DNA from: DAMBHY01 sp032068765
GTDB lineage: Bacteria > Bacteroidota > Bacteroidia > Bacteroidales > Dysgonomonadaceae
Direction of reading: 5' to 3'
Assembly: GCA_032068765.1 (NCBI GenBank)
Contig: DAMBHY010000013.1
Coordinates: 7,725 to 71,724 of the forward strand
DNA: 64,000 nucleotides
The notes beneath the pieces were generated by a model. That model did not search any database. It worked only from the letters and a program-made list of their open reading frames with translations, and was not told where the DNA came from. Each line of letters opens with the position of its first letter. Position 1 is the first letter of the stretch. Position numbers and translations under genes: made by a program. Of this stretch, positions 1 to 9,854 are shown piece after piece.

Positions 1-100
1 CAATGTTCTCATTTTTCATCAATGAGCGGATGAAATTCTTAATAGGTTCTTTGAATTGTTCTGAAAGCGGATAATAACTAATTTCTATTGAAATTTTCAT
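1..100 (-). CDS. Partial YkoF-like / thiamine-binding-like protein (N-terminus only)
   Basis: An ATG at position 100 on the minus strand opens a frame that runs off the left edge, leaving 33 residues that begin MKISIEISYYPLSEQF. This opening beta strand followed by a P-L-x-E turn resembles the YkoF/UPF0045 thiamine-binding family, whose members are small cytosolic proteins. Only the first third of such a protein is visible, so the family call is tentative. It is divergent from the small membrane protein gene that starts at 196. Confidence 0.45.
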   Translation of the reverse strand, partial: MKISIEISYYPLSEQFKEPIKNFIRSLMKNENI

Positions 101-195
101 ATTGATTGATTTTTAAGTAACTTGGTTCAATAAACTTTTGAACTGTTTCGCGTGCGCGAATGTTTCTTTAACTGAAACAAAAATACGAAAACTAT

Positions 196-429
196 ATGAA
201 TTATACGGAACTTATCGGTTATTTGGCAATGACTTTTCTGGTCGTATCCTTCATCCCGAAGCAGATACGCCGAGTACGTCTTATCAATCTGTCTGCATGC
301 TTTTTCTTCATCGTTTATGGCGTAATGCTGGGCATGAAATGGCCTATTATTATCTCAAATGCACTAGTAGCGGTGATTCAGTTGTATCATTTGTTTATGG
401 CAAAGAAGGATAACGACAAAACAATGTAG
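196..429 (+). CDS. Small SemiSWEET/YgjV-like membrane protein
   Basis: A 77-residue protein that is almost entirely hydrophobic, with about three membrane segments: residues 4-18, 28-45 and 50-66. The segment FIPKQIRR after the first helix and the later PIIISNA stretch resemble the PQ-loop and the P-x-I-x-x-N pattern of SemiSWEET/YgjV-type proteins. SemiSWEETs are sugar carriers built from one three-helix bundle, but the substrate cannot be read from the sequence. The start is the ATG at 196. The gene lies 12 nt upstream of the HEXXH protein gene, so the two may be co-transcribed. Confidence 0.55.
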   Translation: MNYTELIGYLAMTFLVVSFIPKQIRRVRLINLSACFFFIVYGVMLGMKWPIIISNALVAVIQLYHLFMAKKDNDKTM

Positions 430-441
430 AAATAACAAGGT

Positions 442-975
442 TTGGATTTGATAGAACTCAATGCTTATCTAGGCATCTACAAACAAAACGAACAAGTCCT
501 CGAAGCGGCGGATTTTGTTTTGCTCAACTTTGGTTTGGAAGTTGATATGCTGGAAGGATTTGACTATCGCGACAATGAGCAACCCAACTTTGTGGTAGTG
601 ACAACCGAAGGTGATTTTGGAGCACCGCAGAAGATACGCATTCCCAGAAATCTGTTTAATTTCGACCTGCGGCTGGTGCTCAATCTAATCGCGCATGAAG
701 TACTGCATGTGAAACAGAAAACACAATATCCCTACGTGTATGACAAGAACGAACGCGAGTTTTTGGCATACAGCGAAAATCTGTATCACCGCGAATTTCC
801 TCAGATACCTGAAGCGCCAGACTTCAACCGTCAGCAATTTGCACAAAAAGCACTTGAATATTACAGCAGGATGGGAGAGGGGAGCGACTTGCAGAAAAAG
901 TATGAGGACGCTAAAGCTGAAGTGGAGAAGACTTTAGAGGAGATATTGGTTAAGCGGCAAGTGAATAAAGAGTAA
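442..975 (+). CDS. Uncharacterised HEXXH (zincin-like) protein, TTG start
   Basis: A 177-residue soluble protein with no signal peptide. Near residue 93 it carries IAHEVLHVKQ, which contains the zinc-protease signature H-E-x-x-H. The C-terminal 40 residues are rich in Lys and Glu and probably form a coiled coil. The frame has a stop 9 nt before the TTG at 442 and the next Met is at residue 36, so TTG is the likely start; an AAGG sequence lies just before it. Metal binding follows from the motif. Peptidase activity is inference, since many HEXXH proteins are not proteases. I do not recognise a named family. Confidence 0.55.
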   Translation: MDLIELNAYLGIYKQNEQVLEAADFVLLNFGLEVDMLEGFDYRDNEQPNFVVVTTEGDFGAPQKIRIPRNLFNFDLRLVLNLIAHEVLHVKQKTQYPYVYDKNEREFLAYSENLYHREFPQIPEAPDFNRQQFAQKALEYYSRMGEGSDLQKKYEDAKAEVEKTLEEILVKRQVNKE

Positions 976-1078
976 TAAAATCTTTTTACAATTTTATTTA
1001 GTCATCAATGAATAGATTTTGCTCGTTACTATACCGACATCGTAAATCTACATGGATGTAGGCAATAACTAAACAAAC

Positions 1079-1858
1079 CTATCCCGCCACATTGGTCTTG
1101 ATGCCCAATTTCTCCACCTCTGCAGCAATTTCGCGCAAGCGTTCGATAGAAACCTTTTCGAGGCGTTTTGCGGGGGTTTCACGGTCGATGGTATAAATCA
1201 TCACCTCACGAGGTTTTAGTTCTTTTACAAGCTCTAGCCATGCTGAAACTTCCTCTTCCGTGCTATTATTAATATACTTTTCTTCAAATTCACCTTTCAG
1301 AAACATCGTCTGCAAAATGAAATCATTGCCGAATCTTTTGTAAAGTTCTACCTGTTTTGCCACGGAATATTCAGAAGAATTGGGTCTGTCCATCAGCCTT
1401 ACCGTTTCGTCAAAAGCGGAATCGAGTTTCAGAATCGGATTGTCTACTTTGCGCATCGCATCAAAAACCCCGGGTTTTCCCACGTTCATTCCGTTGGTCA
1501 ATACGCTGATTTTTGTTTTGGGAAAATATTTATCGCGCAATTCGATGGTATAATCAATGATTTGCGGAAAGTGAGGATTAGCTGTTGGTTCTCCATTTCC
1601 CGCGAAGGTAATAACATCAAGATGCGCTTTTTCTTTTTGAAGAGTAGTCAATTTGTCTTCCATCGCAGCGCGAAAGTTTTCAGCGTCCGGAAGTCGGGTA
1701 TTGGTCCTAAAATCCTTGTTAAATCCGCATTCGCAATAGATGCAGTCAAACGAACACAGTTTGCCGTCGTAGGGTAGGAGGTTCACACCGAGAGAACTAC
1801 CCATTCGACGGCTATGGATAGGACCGTAGACGATTTCGTGAAATAGAATTGTTGACAT
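1079..1858 (-). CDS. Radical SAM protein (4Fe-4S, CxxxCxxC type)
   Basis: A 259-residue protein starting MSTILFHEIVYGPIHSRR. Its cluster motif is CSFDCIYCECG, where the three Cys of CxxxCxxC would bind a 4Fe-4S cluster for reductive cleavage of SAM. FAGNGEPTANP and SVLTNGMNVG are the glycine-rich SAM-contact segments of the radical SAM barrel. A longer frame to 2062 exists, but it would overlap the whole end of the upstream yqaA-like gene. The ATG at 1858, 5 nt after the yqaA stop, is the natural start and suggests a two-gene operon. The substrate is unknown. Confidence 0.75.
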   Translation of the reverse strand: MSTILFHEIVYGPIHSRRMGSSLGVNLLPYDGKLCSFDCIYCECGFNKDFRTNTRLPDAENFRAAMEDKLTTLQKEKAHLDVITFAGNGEPTANPHFPQIIDYTIELRDKYFPKTKISVLTNGMNVGKPGVFDAMRKVDNPILKLDSAFDETVRLMDRPNSSEYSVAKQVELYKRFGNDFILQTMFLKGEFEEKYINNSTEEEVSAWLELVKELKPREVMIYTIDRETPAKRLEKVSIERLREIAAEVEKLGIKTNVAG

Positions 1859-1863
1859 AATAT

Positions 1864-2325
1864 TTATATAAATTTGAAAAACTGCAGAATTTGTTCTGTT
1901 CCAAATCCTACAACAATATATCGTAAAAATTTTCCTAACGTCATAAACAATATCACCAGCCAGAAGTTTGCGCGCATGAACCCCAACGCTACGGCAATGA
2001 TATCGCCGACACCAGGTAGAAATACAAAGAAACTCATAAAAGCTCCTTTGCCGTGAAGCCATTGTATCATTTTATCCACCTTTTCCTGCTTGATTTTGAA
2101 CCATTTTTCCAGCCATTCTGTCTTTCCAAGGCAACCTACGTAGTAGCAAGTGATACCGCCTAGCGAATTTCCGATCGTGGCAAAACCGATGCAAGTCCAG
2201 ACGTCCATTCCTGCAGCAATCAATGCCGCGAAAACCACTTCCGAGCCAAAAGGAAGTACTGTAGCAGCTAAAAATGAAGCCAAAAATAATCCTAAATAAC
2301 CGTATTCTACCAGTCCATCAAGCAT
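1864..2325 (-). CDS. YqaA-family (DedA/SNARE-associated) membrane protein
   Basis: A 153-residue integral membrane protein. The opening LVEYGYLGLFLASFLAATVLP and the later FLPGVGDIIAVALGFMR, with a conserved P-G-x-G-D-x-x-x-x-x-x-G, are characteristic of the VTT/DedA-like YqaA group. Helices are visible around residues 8-30, 40-60, 95-115 and 120-140. DedA relatives act in lipid flipping and membrane homeostasis; the role of YqaA itself is not established. It is co-oriented with and 5 nt upstream of the radical SAM gene. Confidence 0.75.
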   Translation of the reverse strand: MLDGLVEYGYLGLFLASFLAATVLPFGSEVVFAALIAAGMDVWTCIGFATIGNSLGGITCYYVGCLGKTEWLEKWFKIKQEKVDKMIQWLHGKGAFMSFFVFLPGVGDIIAVALGFMRANFWLVILFMTLGKFLRYIVVGFGTEQILQFFKFI

Positions 2326-2417
2326 AACCCCTATATCTCCTAAATGGGACTTTTTTGTATATTTCTTCTACTTTCATTATTTCAATTATATTTCAGCTTT
2401 ATTGGGGTACAAAGTGG

Positions 2418-5219
2418 TCAATGCGCTTCCAGCCAGTTTCTTCCGGCTCCGCAGTCGGTTTTGAGCGGAACGATGAGTTTACAGGCATTTTCCATTTCTT
2501 CCTCGACGAGGTGCATCACACGATCTTTTTCATCCATCGGCACGTTGAAATTGAGTTCGTCATGTACCTGGAGAATCATTTTTGATTTAAGATTTTCCTT
2601 CTTGAGTCGATTGAAAATATTCACCATCGCTATTTTTATGATATCTGCCGCACTTCCCTGAATGGGTGCGTTGATGGCATTGCGTTCCGCATAACCTCTT
2701 ACTGTTGCGTTGCGCGAATTGATGTCATTGACATAGCGTTTGCGCCCGTAAATAGTTTCCACATATTGCTTTTCCCTCGCTTTTTTTATAATCTCATCCA
2801 TGTATCGCTTCACACCTGGATAGGTTGCAAAATAACCATCAATGAGTTCTTTTGCCTCGGCGCGTGGAATATTCAATCTTTCAGAAAGTCCGAAAACGGA
2901 AATACCGTAAATGATGCCGAAGTTCGCTGTTTTCGCTTTGCGGCGCATGTCGGAACTTACTTCCTTCAATGGGACATTATATATTTTCGCTGAAGTGGCG
3001 GCATGAATATCTTCCCCGACATTAAAAGCATCTACGAGATTTTTATCCTCACTCAGATGCGCCATGATGCGTAATTCTATCTGTGAATAGTCGGCAGATA
3101 CAAAAGTACAACCTTCGTCAGGAATGAATACTCTGCGCATCTCTTTTCCGCGAGCGTCGCGGATAGGTATATTCTGCAGGTTTGGATTGGTACTGCTGAG
3201 ACGTCCCGTAGCGGCAACAGTCTGATTGAAAGAAGTATGAATTTTTCCTGTTTTTGGATTCACCAATTGAGGGAAAGCGTCCACATAAGTACTCAAAAGT
3301 TTGCGCAAACCGCGTTGTTCCAGTATCTTTTCGATAATTGGATGCTTATTGCGCAGTTTTTCCAACTCATCTTCACTTGTTTTATATTGTCCGGTGGATG
3401 TTTTCTTGGGCTTTTCTACTATTTTGAGACGGTTAAACAGAACCTCGCCAATTTGTTTAGGTGAATTGATATTGAATTCGATTCCTGCCAATTGGGATAT
3501 CTCATTTTCAATATTGCACAATTCCTCTGTTAGTTCGTCAGAAAGCGATTTTAGTGCTTCCATATCCAGTCGCACACCATTCCATTCCATATCCACCAAT
3601 ACATAAATCAGCGGACATTCGATTTCGTCAAAAAGCTTTTTAAGATTATTTTCTTCTAGTTCTTTTTCTAAAATATTCTTCAACTTCAAAGTTACGTCGG
3701 CATCTTCACACGCGTAATCACAAATATCACAAGGAGGTAAATCTCCCATGGAAAGCTGATTTTTACCTTTCGGACCGATAAGTTGATCGATATGAATGGT
3801 GTCATATTTCAGATAAACTTCTGCCAGATAATCCATTCCGTGGCGTGATTCGGGCGAAATGAGATAATGCGCAATCATGGTATCAAATAACTTACCTTTT
3901 ACTTCCACTCCAAAACCCTTTAATCCTAAAATATCAAATTTGAGATTTTGTCCTATTTTCTCAATATTTTCATTTTCAAATATCGGGCGGAATATGTTAA
4001 TCTGAGTTTGAGCGACGGTTTTGTCTTTTGAAATGGGAACCCAGTATGCTTCACCTTCTGTGGCTGCAAAAGAAAGTCCCACTACATGGCTCGTTATCGG
4101 GTCCATTCCGGTGGTCTCCGTGTCGAAACAGATGGATGGAAGTGTGCTGAGTCTTTTCGCTAGTGTTTTCATTTCTTCCAGCGTATCCACCATCTTATAG
4201 TTGTGATGAATCGTAGTGATGTTGTCGAAACTGGGAGTAATTTCCTTATTCGAAAATAGTTCCGTTTGTTGGTTCTGTGTTTCCTCACCTCCGCCAAACA
4301 AATCCAATTGTCCTGTCGGCGCAGGTTGGGATTTAGCTGACGTTTCTACGCCCAAAACCCGTGTAATCAAAGTCCTGAATTCGAGCTCTTCGAAGATTGC
4401 TTTTAGTTTTTCTTCGTCAATCTGTTTTCTAACAAGCTGTTCGGGGTCTATACATATCGGAACATCCGTCTTTATGGTTGCTAGGAATTTAGAGAAAACT
4501 ATCTGCTCCTGGTTTTCCTCAATCTTTGTTCGGAGCGATCCTTTCAATTTTTCGGTATTCGCAATAATATTTTCTATCGAACCAAATTCCTGTAACAGTT
4601 TTTCGGCAGTTTTTGGTCCTACTCCCGGACATCCGGGAATATTATCGGAAGCGTCACCCATCAATCCGAGATAATCAATCATTTGCAACGGACTGTTAAG
4701 ATGATATTTTTCCATCACTTTTTTATCATCAAGGATGTCAAATCCACTTCCAGCGTATTGCGGTTTGTAGATGAAAATGTGCGACTCTGTGAGCTGACCG
4801 TAATCCTTGTCGGGCGTCATCATATACACATCAAAATCAGTTTTATCGACTCTCTTTGCGATGGTTCCGATAACATCGTCTGCTTCGTATCCCTCCATTT
4901 CCAAAACGGGAATGTTGTATGCGTCTAATACTTTTTTTATGACAGGGACAGCGGTTTTAATATCTTCAGGCGTTGCCTGGCGCTGTGCTTTGTAGGCTTC
5001 AAATTCCGTATGACGAAAAGTGGGTCCGTCAGGGTCGAAACCTACGGCGATATGGGATGGATTTTCTTTTTTTAGAACATCCTCCAAAGTATTTACGAAA
5101 CCGAAAACAGCGGAAGTATTCTGTCCTTTTGAATTGACACGCGGTGTTTTGATAAAGGCATAGTATGCACGATATATCAGTGCGTAGGCATCCAGAAGGA
5201 AAAGTTTATTTTTGGACAT
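2418..5219 (-). CDS. polA: DNA polymerase I
   Basis: A 933-residue polymerase for gap filling, primer removal and repair synthesis. The N-terminal 5' nuclease covers about residues 1-300 (MTPDKDYGQL, GDASDNIPGCPGVGPKTAEK). The 3'-5' exonuclease begins near residue 360 with ICFDTETTGMDP, so the proofreading Asp and Glu are intact. The polymerase domain has motif A ADYSQIELRIMAHLS, motif B RRKAKTANFGIIYG and motif C LQVHDELNF. Start chosen at the ATG at 5219 (MSKNKLFLLDAYALIYRA): it matches the family N-terminus, and the longer frame to 5324 would run into the divergent synthase gene. Confidence 0.97.
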   Translation of the reverse strand: MSKNKLFLLDAYALIYRAYYAFIKTPRVNSKGQNTSAVFGFVNTLEDVLKKENPSHIAVGFDPDGPTFRHTEFEAYKAQRQATPEDIKTAVPVIKKVLDAYNIPVLEMEGYEADDVIGTIAKRVDKTDFDVYMMTPDKDYGQLTESHIFIYKPQYAGSGFDILDDKKVMEKYHLNSPLQMIDYLGLMGDASDNIPGCPGVGPKTAEKLLQEFGSIENIIANTEKLKGSLRTKIEENQEQIVFSKFLATIKTDVPICIDPEQLVRKQIDEEKLKAIFEELEFRTLITRVLGVETSAKSQPAPTGQLDLFGGGEETQNQQTELFSNKEITPSFDNITTIHHNYKMVDTLEEMKTLAKRLSTLPSICFDTETTGMDPITSHVVGLSFAATEGEAYWVPISKDKTVAQTQINIFRPIFENENIEKIGQNLKFDILGLKGFGVEVKGKLFDTMIAHYLISPESRHGMDYLAEVYLKYDTIHIDQLIGPKGKNQLSMGDLPPCDICDYACEDADVTLKLKNILEKELEENNLKKLFDEIECPLIYVLVDMEWNGVRLDMEALKSLSDELTEELCNIENEISQLAGIEFNINSPKQIGEVLFNRLKIVEKPKKTSTGQYKTSEDELEKLRNKHPIIEKILEQRGLRKLLSTYVDAFPQLVNPKTGKIHTSFNQTVAATGRLSSTNPNLQNIPIRDARGKEMRRVFIPDEGCTFVSADYSQIELRIMAHLSEDKNLVDAFNVGEDIHAATSAKIYNVPLKEVSSDMRRKAKTANFGIIYGISVFGLSERLNIPRAEAKELIDGYFATYPGVKRYMDEIIKKAREKQYVETIYGRKRYVNDINSRNATVRGYAERNAINAPIQGSAADIIKIAMVNIFNRLKKENLKSKMILQVHDELNFNVPMDEKDRVMHLVEEEMENACKLIVPLKTDCGAGRNWLEAH

Positions 5220-5263
5220 TATGTAATCTTTACAATTATTAATGAGGGTAAAGTTACAAATAA

Positions 5264-5296
5264 TTGTTGCTTTCAGAAGAAATATATATAAATTTG
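5264..5296 (+). promoter_or_regulatory. Bacteroidota-type promoter of the prenyl synthase gene
   Basis: TTG at 5267-5269 and TAAATTTG at 5289-5296 are separated by exactly 19 bp. This matches the Bacteroidota housekeeping pattern TTG-N19-TAnnTTTG. It lies 18 bp before the ATG at 5315, which supports that start over longer frames. Confidence 0.65.
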
Positions 5297-5314
5297 TGGT
5301 TAGGTTATAAGTAT

Positions 5315-6283
5315 ATGAATGCAAGTCAGTTTATAAAAGAAACTTTCAAGGACGATTTCTTAGAATTCAACAAATATTTGGATGTTGCATTGAGTAATTC
5401 TAATCCCCGGATTAACGAAATTATCAAGCATGTTTTTAAATCGAGTGGAAAGCGCGTTCGTCCAATAATGGTTTTTCTGGCTGCTAAAGCTTGCGGAAAT
5501 ATTACTCCTGAAACCTATCACGGTGCGGTAACTGTAGAGTTGCTTCATACTGCCACACTTATCCATGATGATGTAGTAGACGAATCTGATATCCGTCGTT
5601 CCCAACCCTCTGCCAACGCCATTTTTGATAATAAGCGTTCGGTGCTTGCCGGTGATTATCTGCTTTCATCTTCTCTCGTAGAATCCGTAAAAACGAATAG
5701 TCTAGATGTTGTAAGAATCATCTCTGACTTAGGTAAAAAACTTTCTGAAGGCGAACTCAATCAATATTCCTTAGTGAATGAAATTATTATTGACGAAAAC
5801 GAATATTTTGAGGTAATCAACAAGAAAACAGCAAGTTTGATGGACGCGTGCATGCGTATAGGTGCTATTACTGCTGGAGCGGAAAAGGAGATAGTAGAAG
5901 ATTTTGGCGAGGTTGGCCGATTAATGGGCATAGCATTCCAGTTACGCGACGATATTTTCGACTATTATAACCAAGATGTAGGTAAACCTACTGGTAATGA
6001 TATTCGAGAAGGAAAAATTACCCTTCCTTTGTTATATGCATTGAAAAATTCAAAGGATAAAGAGTTATTTCTTGACATTATCAGAAATAAGGAGTTTGAT
6101 GATAAAAATATTGAAAGATTGATAGAATTTGCTATAGAAAATAAAGGTATTGAGCATACATATAATGTGATGAATGAGCATTTGGAGAAAGCGGATGTAA
6201 TTATTAAGCAAATGAATATCAATGAGGAAGTTCAGTCTCTTATTCAAACATTTATAATTTTTTTACGAAACCGAAACATATAA
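5315..6283 (+). CDS. All-trans polyprenyl diphosphate synthase (IspB-like)
   Basis: A 322-residue soluble all-helical trans-prenyltransferase that condenses isopentenyl diphosphate onto an allylic diphosphate. The first aspartate-rich motif is HDDVVDESDIRR and the second is QLRDDIFDYY; KRVRP, which binds pyrophosphate, is near residue 50. The product is probably the long side chain for menaquinone, but chain length cannot be set from sequence alone. Transcribed divergently from polA from its own promoter, and ended by a strong hairpin directly after the stop. Confidence 0.88.
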   Translation: MNASQFIKETFKDDFLEFNKYLDVALSNSNPRINEIIKHVFKSSGKRVRPIMVFLAAKACGNITPETYHGAVTVELLHTATLIHDDVVDESDIRRSQPSANAIFDNKRSVLAGDYLLSSSLVESVKTNSLDVVRIISDLGKKLSEGELNQYSLVNEIIIDENEYFEVINKKTASLMDACMRIGAITAGAEKEIVEDFGEVGRLMGIAFQLRDDIFDYYNQDVGKPTGNDIREGKITLPLLYALKNSKDKELFLDIIRNKEFDDKNIERLIEFAIENKGIEHTYNVMNEHLEKADVIIKQMNINEEVQSLIQTFIIFLRNRNI

Positions 6284-6312
6284 AATCCCTCGAATTTTCG
6301 AGGGATTTTTCT
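6283..6312. terminator. Bidirectional rho-independent terminator
   Basis: A perfect 11-bp inverted repeat (arms 6283-6293 and 6298-6308, core CCCTCGA/TCGAGGG, 4-nt loop) followed by a T-run. It lies between the convergent prenyl synthase and beta-galactosidase genes and has A/T runs on both sides, so it can serve both. Confidence 0.85.
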
Positions 6313-6317
6313 TTTAT

Positions 6318-9300
6318 CTAATATAGGAAAGAGATTTTCTGTTTTATTTCCTGTTTTTCTTTAATAGGAATTAGTGTAAATCCCCAATCATAATCTGCAT
6401 TCGCAGGAATGCTGTACTGCGGCAGTGGACGGTCACCCCAACTGTCGTATCCTGCAACCCCCTGTTGCTTCATGTCTAAACAAACTTCCACAAAGTTTTG
6501 AGGTTTTATGTCGTTGATATGCGTATGACGAGGCATACGGTTTTCGGGCGAATCCCATCTCTTTCTTTTCAGTTCTTTAGTTTTGTCCGAAACTTCATCT
6601 GGGTAGTAATTGTTCCACTGATAAGGGCGATTTTTATTTTCTTCGGAATCAAAATCTTCCACGCTGTTTCGAAGCGCGTTAAATTCAATTGTATTGTCCG
6701 CCACAATGAGCAATTCTTTTCCTTTATCCGATAGTGATAGCCAACGCGTATCGGTGCGGTGACCATTTTCTTGAGGACGAACATAAGGAAAATACATAGC
6801 TTCTGCTGTAGTTTCATATTTGCCAACCATTGAACCATCCGAACGGTCGAGATAATTTTCTCCGGGACCTTTGCCGAAATAAGTTATTTTGTTCATTTCT
6901 ACTGGAAGTCGGAATCTTACACCAATTCGTGGAACCATCAAAGCAGTGTCTTTTCTTGCTTCTACGGCAGAAGGGGAGAAGGTTGCTAAAGCTTCACTTT
7001 CCGTTTTAGAAGTTGCATTTTCTTTGATTTTAGTGGAAGTAAAATGCGCTTTCACATTCACAATTCCCGAAGGATAAATGCGATATTGGATGATGTATTC
7101 ATTTCCGATTGGAAGACGATAAGCAGCTGTAATAACTGCAATATTGTTTTTAATATCGGTTTTAACACTTGTAATTTTGAAGTTCTTGCTTGATTCTTTC
7201 CATACTTGCAAACGATAAGGCATACTGCTTCCGTAATCATTGTCGGTTGGTCCACGCCAGAAGTTGGGCTGAATACCAAAGTTTTCTGCAAAATATTCTT
7301 TTCCTTCTACTTTGTAAGAAGTCACAACGCCTTTGTTTTGATCAAAATGAAATTCTACTTTATCGGAATAAACGAGTGTTTCATTGGCGCTCTTTTTTAT
7401 TTTAATTTTAGAATAATTATAAGCTTCCAGATAAGCTTCTTTTGCTAGCGAAACAGGCAATTTAAATTGTTCAGTAGCCACGATATGACCTGCAGGAATC
7501 AATTGATTTGTTTTATTTGAAGAAACTTTGAACGTAATAAAATACGATTTACCCGGTTTTGGATTTATGACAGGGTAGGAGATGGTAAAAATTTTTGTTT
7601 CAAGCGGTTGAAGTTTCACATCCAAATATCCCGAATCAATTTCGTTTTCATCTTCAGAAATTATGTATTGAAAACTGTAATTATCTGAGCTTGTAAATGA
7701 TTTTCGGTTAGTAATGGAGAATTCTCCATTTTGAATATCTACTTGTTCTATTCCAAAATCCTGATAAGCGTATTTAACTTCCGTCATAGCAGGGTGGGGA
7801 GTTCTATCTGGATTTACGATACCATTGCACAAGAAATTTCCATCTGTAGGCATGTCTTTTCCATAGTCTCCGCCATATTTCCAGTAATGTATACCATTTT
7901 CATCAACGGCATCCAATCCCTGATCTACCCAATCCCAAATGTAACCACCTTGCAGGTTTGGATATTTGTAAATTTCTTTCCACATTAGTGAAATATTGCC
8001 GCTAGAGTTTCCCATAGCATGCGAGTATTCTGAAGGAACAATGGGTCGGTCACTTCCGTTTTTCCCAATTTTTCCAAGCCATTCGGCATCAGGATATTGG
8101 GGCACATACATGTCGCTGTTCCATTCCCATTGCGCACGCTCGTAGTTTACCGGACGTTGCATAAGATTCTTGTCAGCTTGTTTTAGATATAAGTATGTTT
8201 GATAGAAATTATATCCGTTTCCTGCCTCATTTCCCAATGACCAAATTGTAACTGAAGGGTGATTTTTGTTGCGTTCAAACATATTTTCCGTTCTGTAAAT
8301 ATGCGGTTTCAACCATTCAATATTATTACCCAAAGTGCCTCCTTTATTGAGGTTATAATACATTCCGTGAGACTCAATGTTGGCTTCGTCATAAACGTAA
8401 ATCCCGTATTCGTTGCATAATTCGTAGAATCGGCGTTGTTGTGGATAATGAGACAGACGAACAGAATTGATGTTGTTGAGCTTCATTAATGTAAAATCCT
8501 TTTTCATCAGATCTTCTGTTATGTAATGACCTGTTGCGGGATTAGTTTCGTGAATATTCACACCTTTCAGGTATACCGGTTTGCCATTTATAAGAAATTG
8601 TGAAATTTTTTTGCCGTCGGCGAGTACTTGCTCTTTGATTTCTATTCTTCTGAAACCAACATTGTACGGGATGACTTCTGTAATTTTTCTGTCTGTTTCA
8701 GTAGTGATAAGAAGTTTATAAAGGTTAGGTGTTTCAGCTGTCCATTTCAGAGGATTTTGGACGATTTTGGAAAACGAAATTTCCTTTTCTTCATTAGCTT
8801 TTATGGTTTGAGAAGACTTGTCAGTAGCGACAATATTACCTTTATTATCCATCAATTCATAAGATATTATAATATTCTTAGTTGAAGCTGCGTTGTTAGA
8901 AATTTTGGTTCTCAGACAAAAAATGCCATCTTTATATTGATTGTCGAGACTTGAAAGAATTGAGAAGTCTCTGACATGTGCCTGGGGCTGAGACCACAGA
9001 TAAACATCGCGTTCTATACCGCTTATGCGCCAAAAATCTTGACATTCGAGGTAAGAACCAGTGCTCCATCGGAAAATTTTGAGAACAAGTGTGTTTTTTC
9101 CAACTTTCACATATTTGTTTATTTTGAATTCGGCAAGGTTTTTTGAGTCCTCGTTGTATCCTACTTCTTTGCCGTTGATATAAACGTAAACACCTGACTT
9201 TGCTCCACCGATATTCAGGAAAATATCTCTTTGTATCCAATCTTGCGGAATGTTAATATCTCTACGGTAAACGCCAACCGGATTCATCTCCGGAAGGCTA

Positions 9301-9701
9301 GGAGGATTCGGATTGCGAGGCTTGAATTCATAGCCATGATTGGTATAGATAGCTGTGCCGAATTCCTGAACTTCCCAGTTTCCCGGCACTTTGATATCTT
9401 TCCAATCCGCAAGAGGGTAGGAGGGTTGTTCGATATTTTGAGGCAATTGTTTGTATCCTTCCACAAAATAGAATTTCCAAGTGCCGTTAAGTGATTCGTA
9501 ATATTTGCTTTGCTCGAATTTTTGATTCAAGGCATCTTTAGCATTATCAAAAACCATAAACTCAGTACGAGGGAGTTCTTTGTTTACAGAAACTGTTTGA
9601 ATGTCCTGCCAATAAGGCAGGGATTGGGTTTGGGCGACAGCACTCCACACGCACATGAATAAAAATAGAGAGGTTTGTCCAATTTTTGTTATTCTAGTCA
9701 T
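6318..9701 (-). CDS. Secreted glycoside hydrolase family 2 beta-galactosidase
   Basis: A 1127-residue LacZ-type enzyme with a Sec signal peptide (hydrophobic LFLFMCVWSAVAQ, cleavage near residue 24), so probably periplasmic. Order: sugar-binding jelly roll (about 50-220), Ig-like domain, catalytic TIM barrel (about 345-630), then the beta-galactosidase small-chain domain (about 780-1040). The acid/base Glu is in IWSLGNEAGNG near residue 489; the nucleophile Glu is in VPSEYSHAMGN near residue 556. LacZ-type enzymes hydrolyse terminal beta-galactosides, but the natural substrate is not fixed by sequence. There is no SusC/SusD pair beside it, so it is not in a typical polysaccharide utilisation locus. 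The 153 bp upstream hold no gene. Confidence 0.92.
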   Translation of the reverse strand: MTRITKIGQTSLFLFMCVWSAVAQTQSLPYWQDIQTVSVNKELPRTEFMVFDNAKDALNQKFEQSKYYESLNGTWKFYFVEGYKQLPQNIEQPSYPLADWKDIKVPGNWEVQEFGTAIYTNHGYEFKPRNPNPPSLPEMNPVGVYRRDINIPQDWIQRDIFLNIGGAKSGVYVYINGKEVGYNEDSKNLAEFKINKYVKVGKNTLVLKIFRWSTGSYLECQDFWRISGIERDVYLWSQPQAHVRDFSILSSLDNQYKDGIFCLRTKISNNAASTKNIIISYELMDNKGNIVATDKSSQTIKANEEKEISFSKIVQNPLKWTAETPNLYKLLITTETDRKITEVIPYNVGFRRIEIKEQVLADGKKISQFLINGKPVYLKGVNIHETNPATGHYITEDLMKKDFTLMKLNNINSVRLSHYPQQRRFYELCNEYGIYVYDEANIESHGMYYNLNKGGTLGNNIEWLKPHIYRTENMFERNKNHPSVTIWSLGNEAGNGYNFYQTYLYLKQADKNLMQRPVNYERAQWEWNSDMYVPQYPDAEWLGKIGKNGSDRPIVPSEYSHAMGNSSGNISLMWKEIYKYPNLQGGYIWDWVDQGLDAVDENGIHYWKYGGDYGKDMPTDGNFLCNGIVNPDRTPHPAMTEVKYAYQDFGIEQVDIQNGEFSITNRKSFTSSDNYSFQYIISEDENEIDSGYLDVKLQPLETKIFTISYPVINPKPGKSYFITFKVSSNKTNQLIPAGHIVATEQFKLPVSLAKEAYLEAYNYSKIKIKKSANETLVYSDKVEFHFDQNKGVVTSYKVEGKEYFAENFGIQPNFWRGPTDNDYGSSMPYRLQVWKESSKNFKITSVKTDIKNNIAVITAAYRLPIGNEYIIQYRIYPSGIVNVKAHFTSTKIKENATSKTESEALATFSPSAVEARKDTALMVPRIGVRFRLPVEMNKITYFGKGPGENYLDRSDGSMVGKYETTAEAMYFPYVRPQENGHRTDTRWLSLSDKGKELLIVADNTIEFNALRNSVEDFDSEENKNRPYQWNNYYPDEVSDKTKELKRKRWDSPENRMPRHTHINDIKPQNFVEVCLDMKQQGVAGYDSWGDRPLPQYSIPANADYDWGFTLIPIKEKQEIKQKISFLY

Positions 9702-9854
9702 ATTAGGAAAATTTTATTCTCAAACACTTGTGTTAAAAATGACTGCAGCGCAATTATTGTTAGTTAATTTGCTCCTGCAAAGTTCTATTAATTATATTGA
9801 GATAATTAGTTCAAACAAAGTAATCTCCTAATTATTTTAAGGCATTTCACACAA

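Noticed and set aside
5220..5324. 35-residue N-terminal extension of PolA
   Set aside because: It would overlap the promoter and start of the divergent prenyl synthase; the ATG at 5219 matches the family N-terminus.
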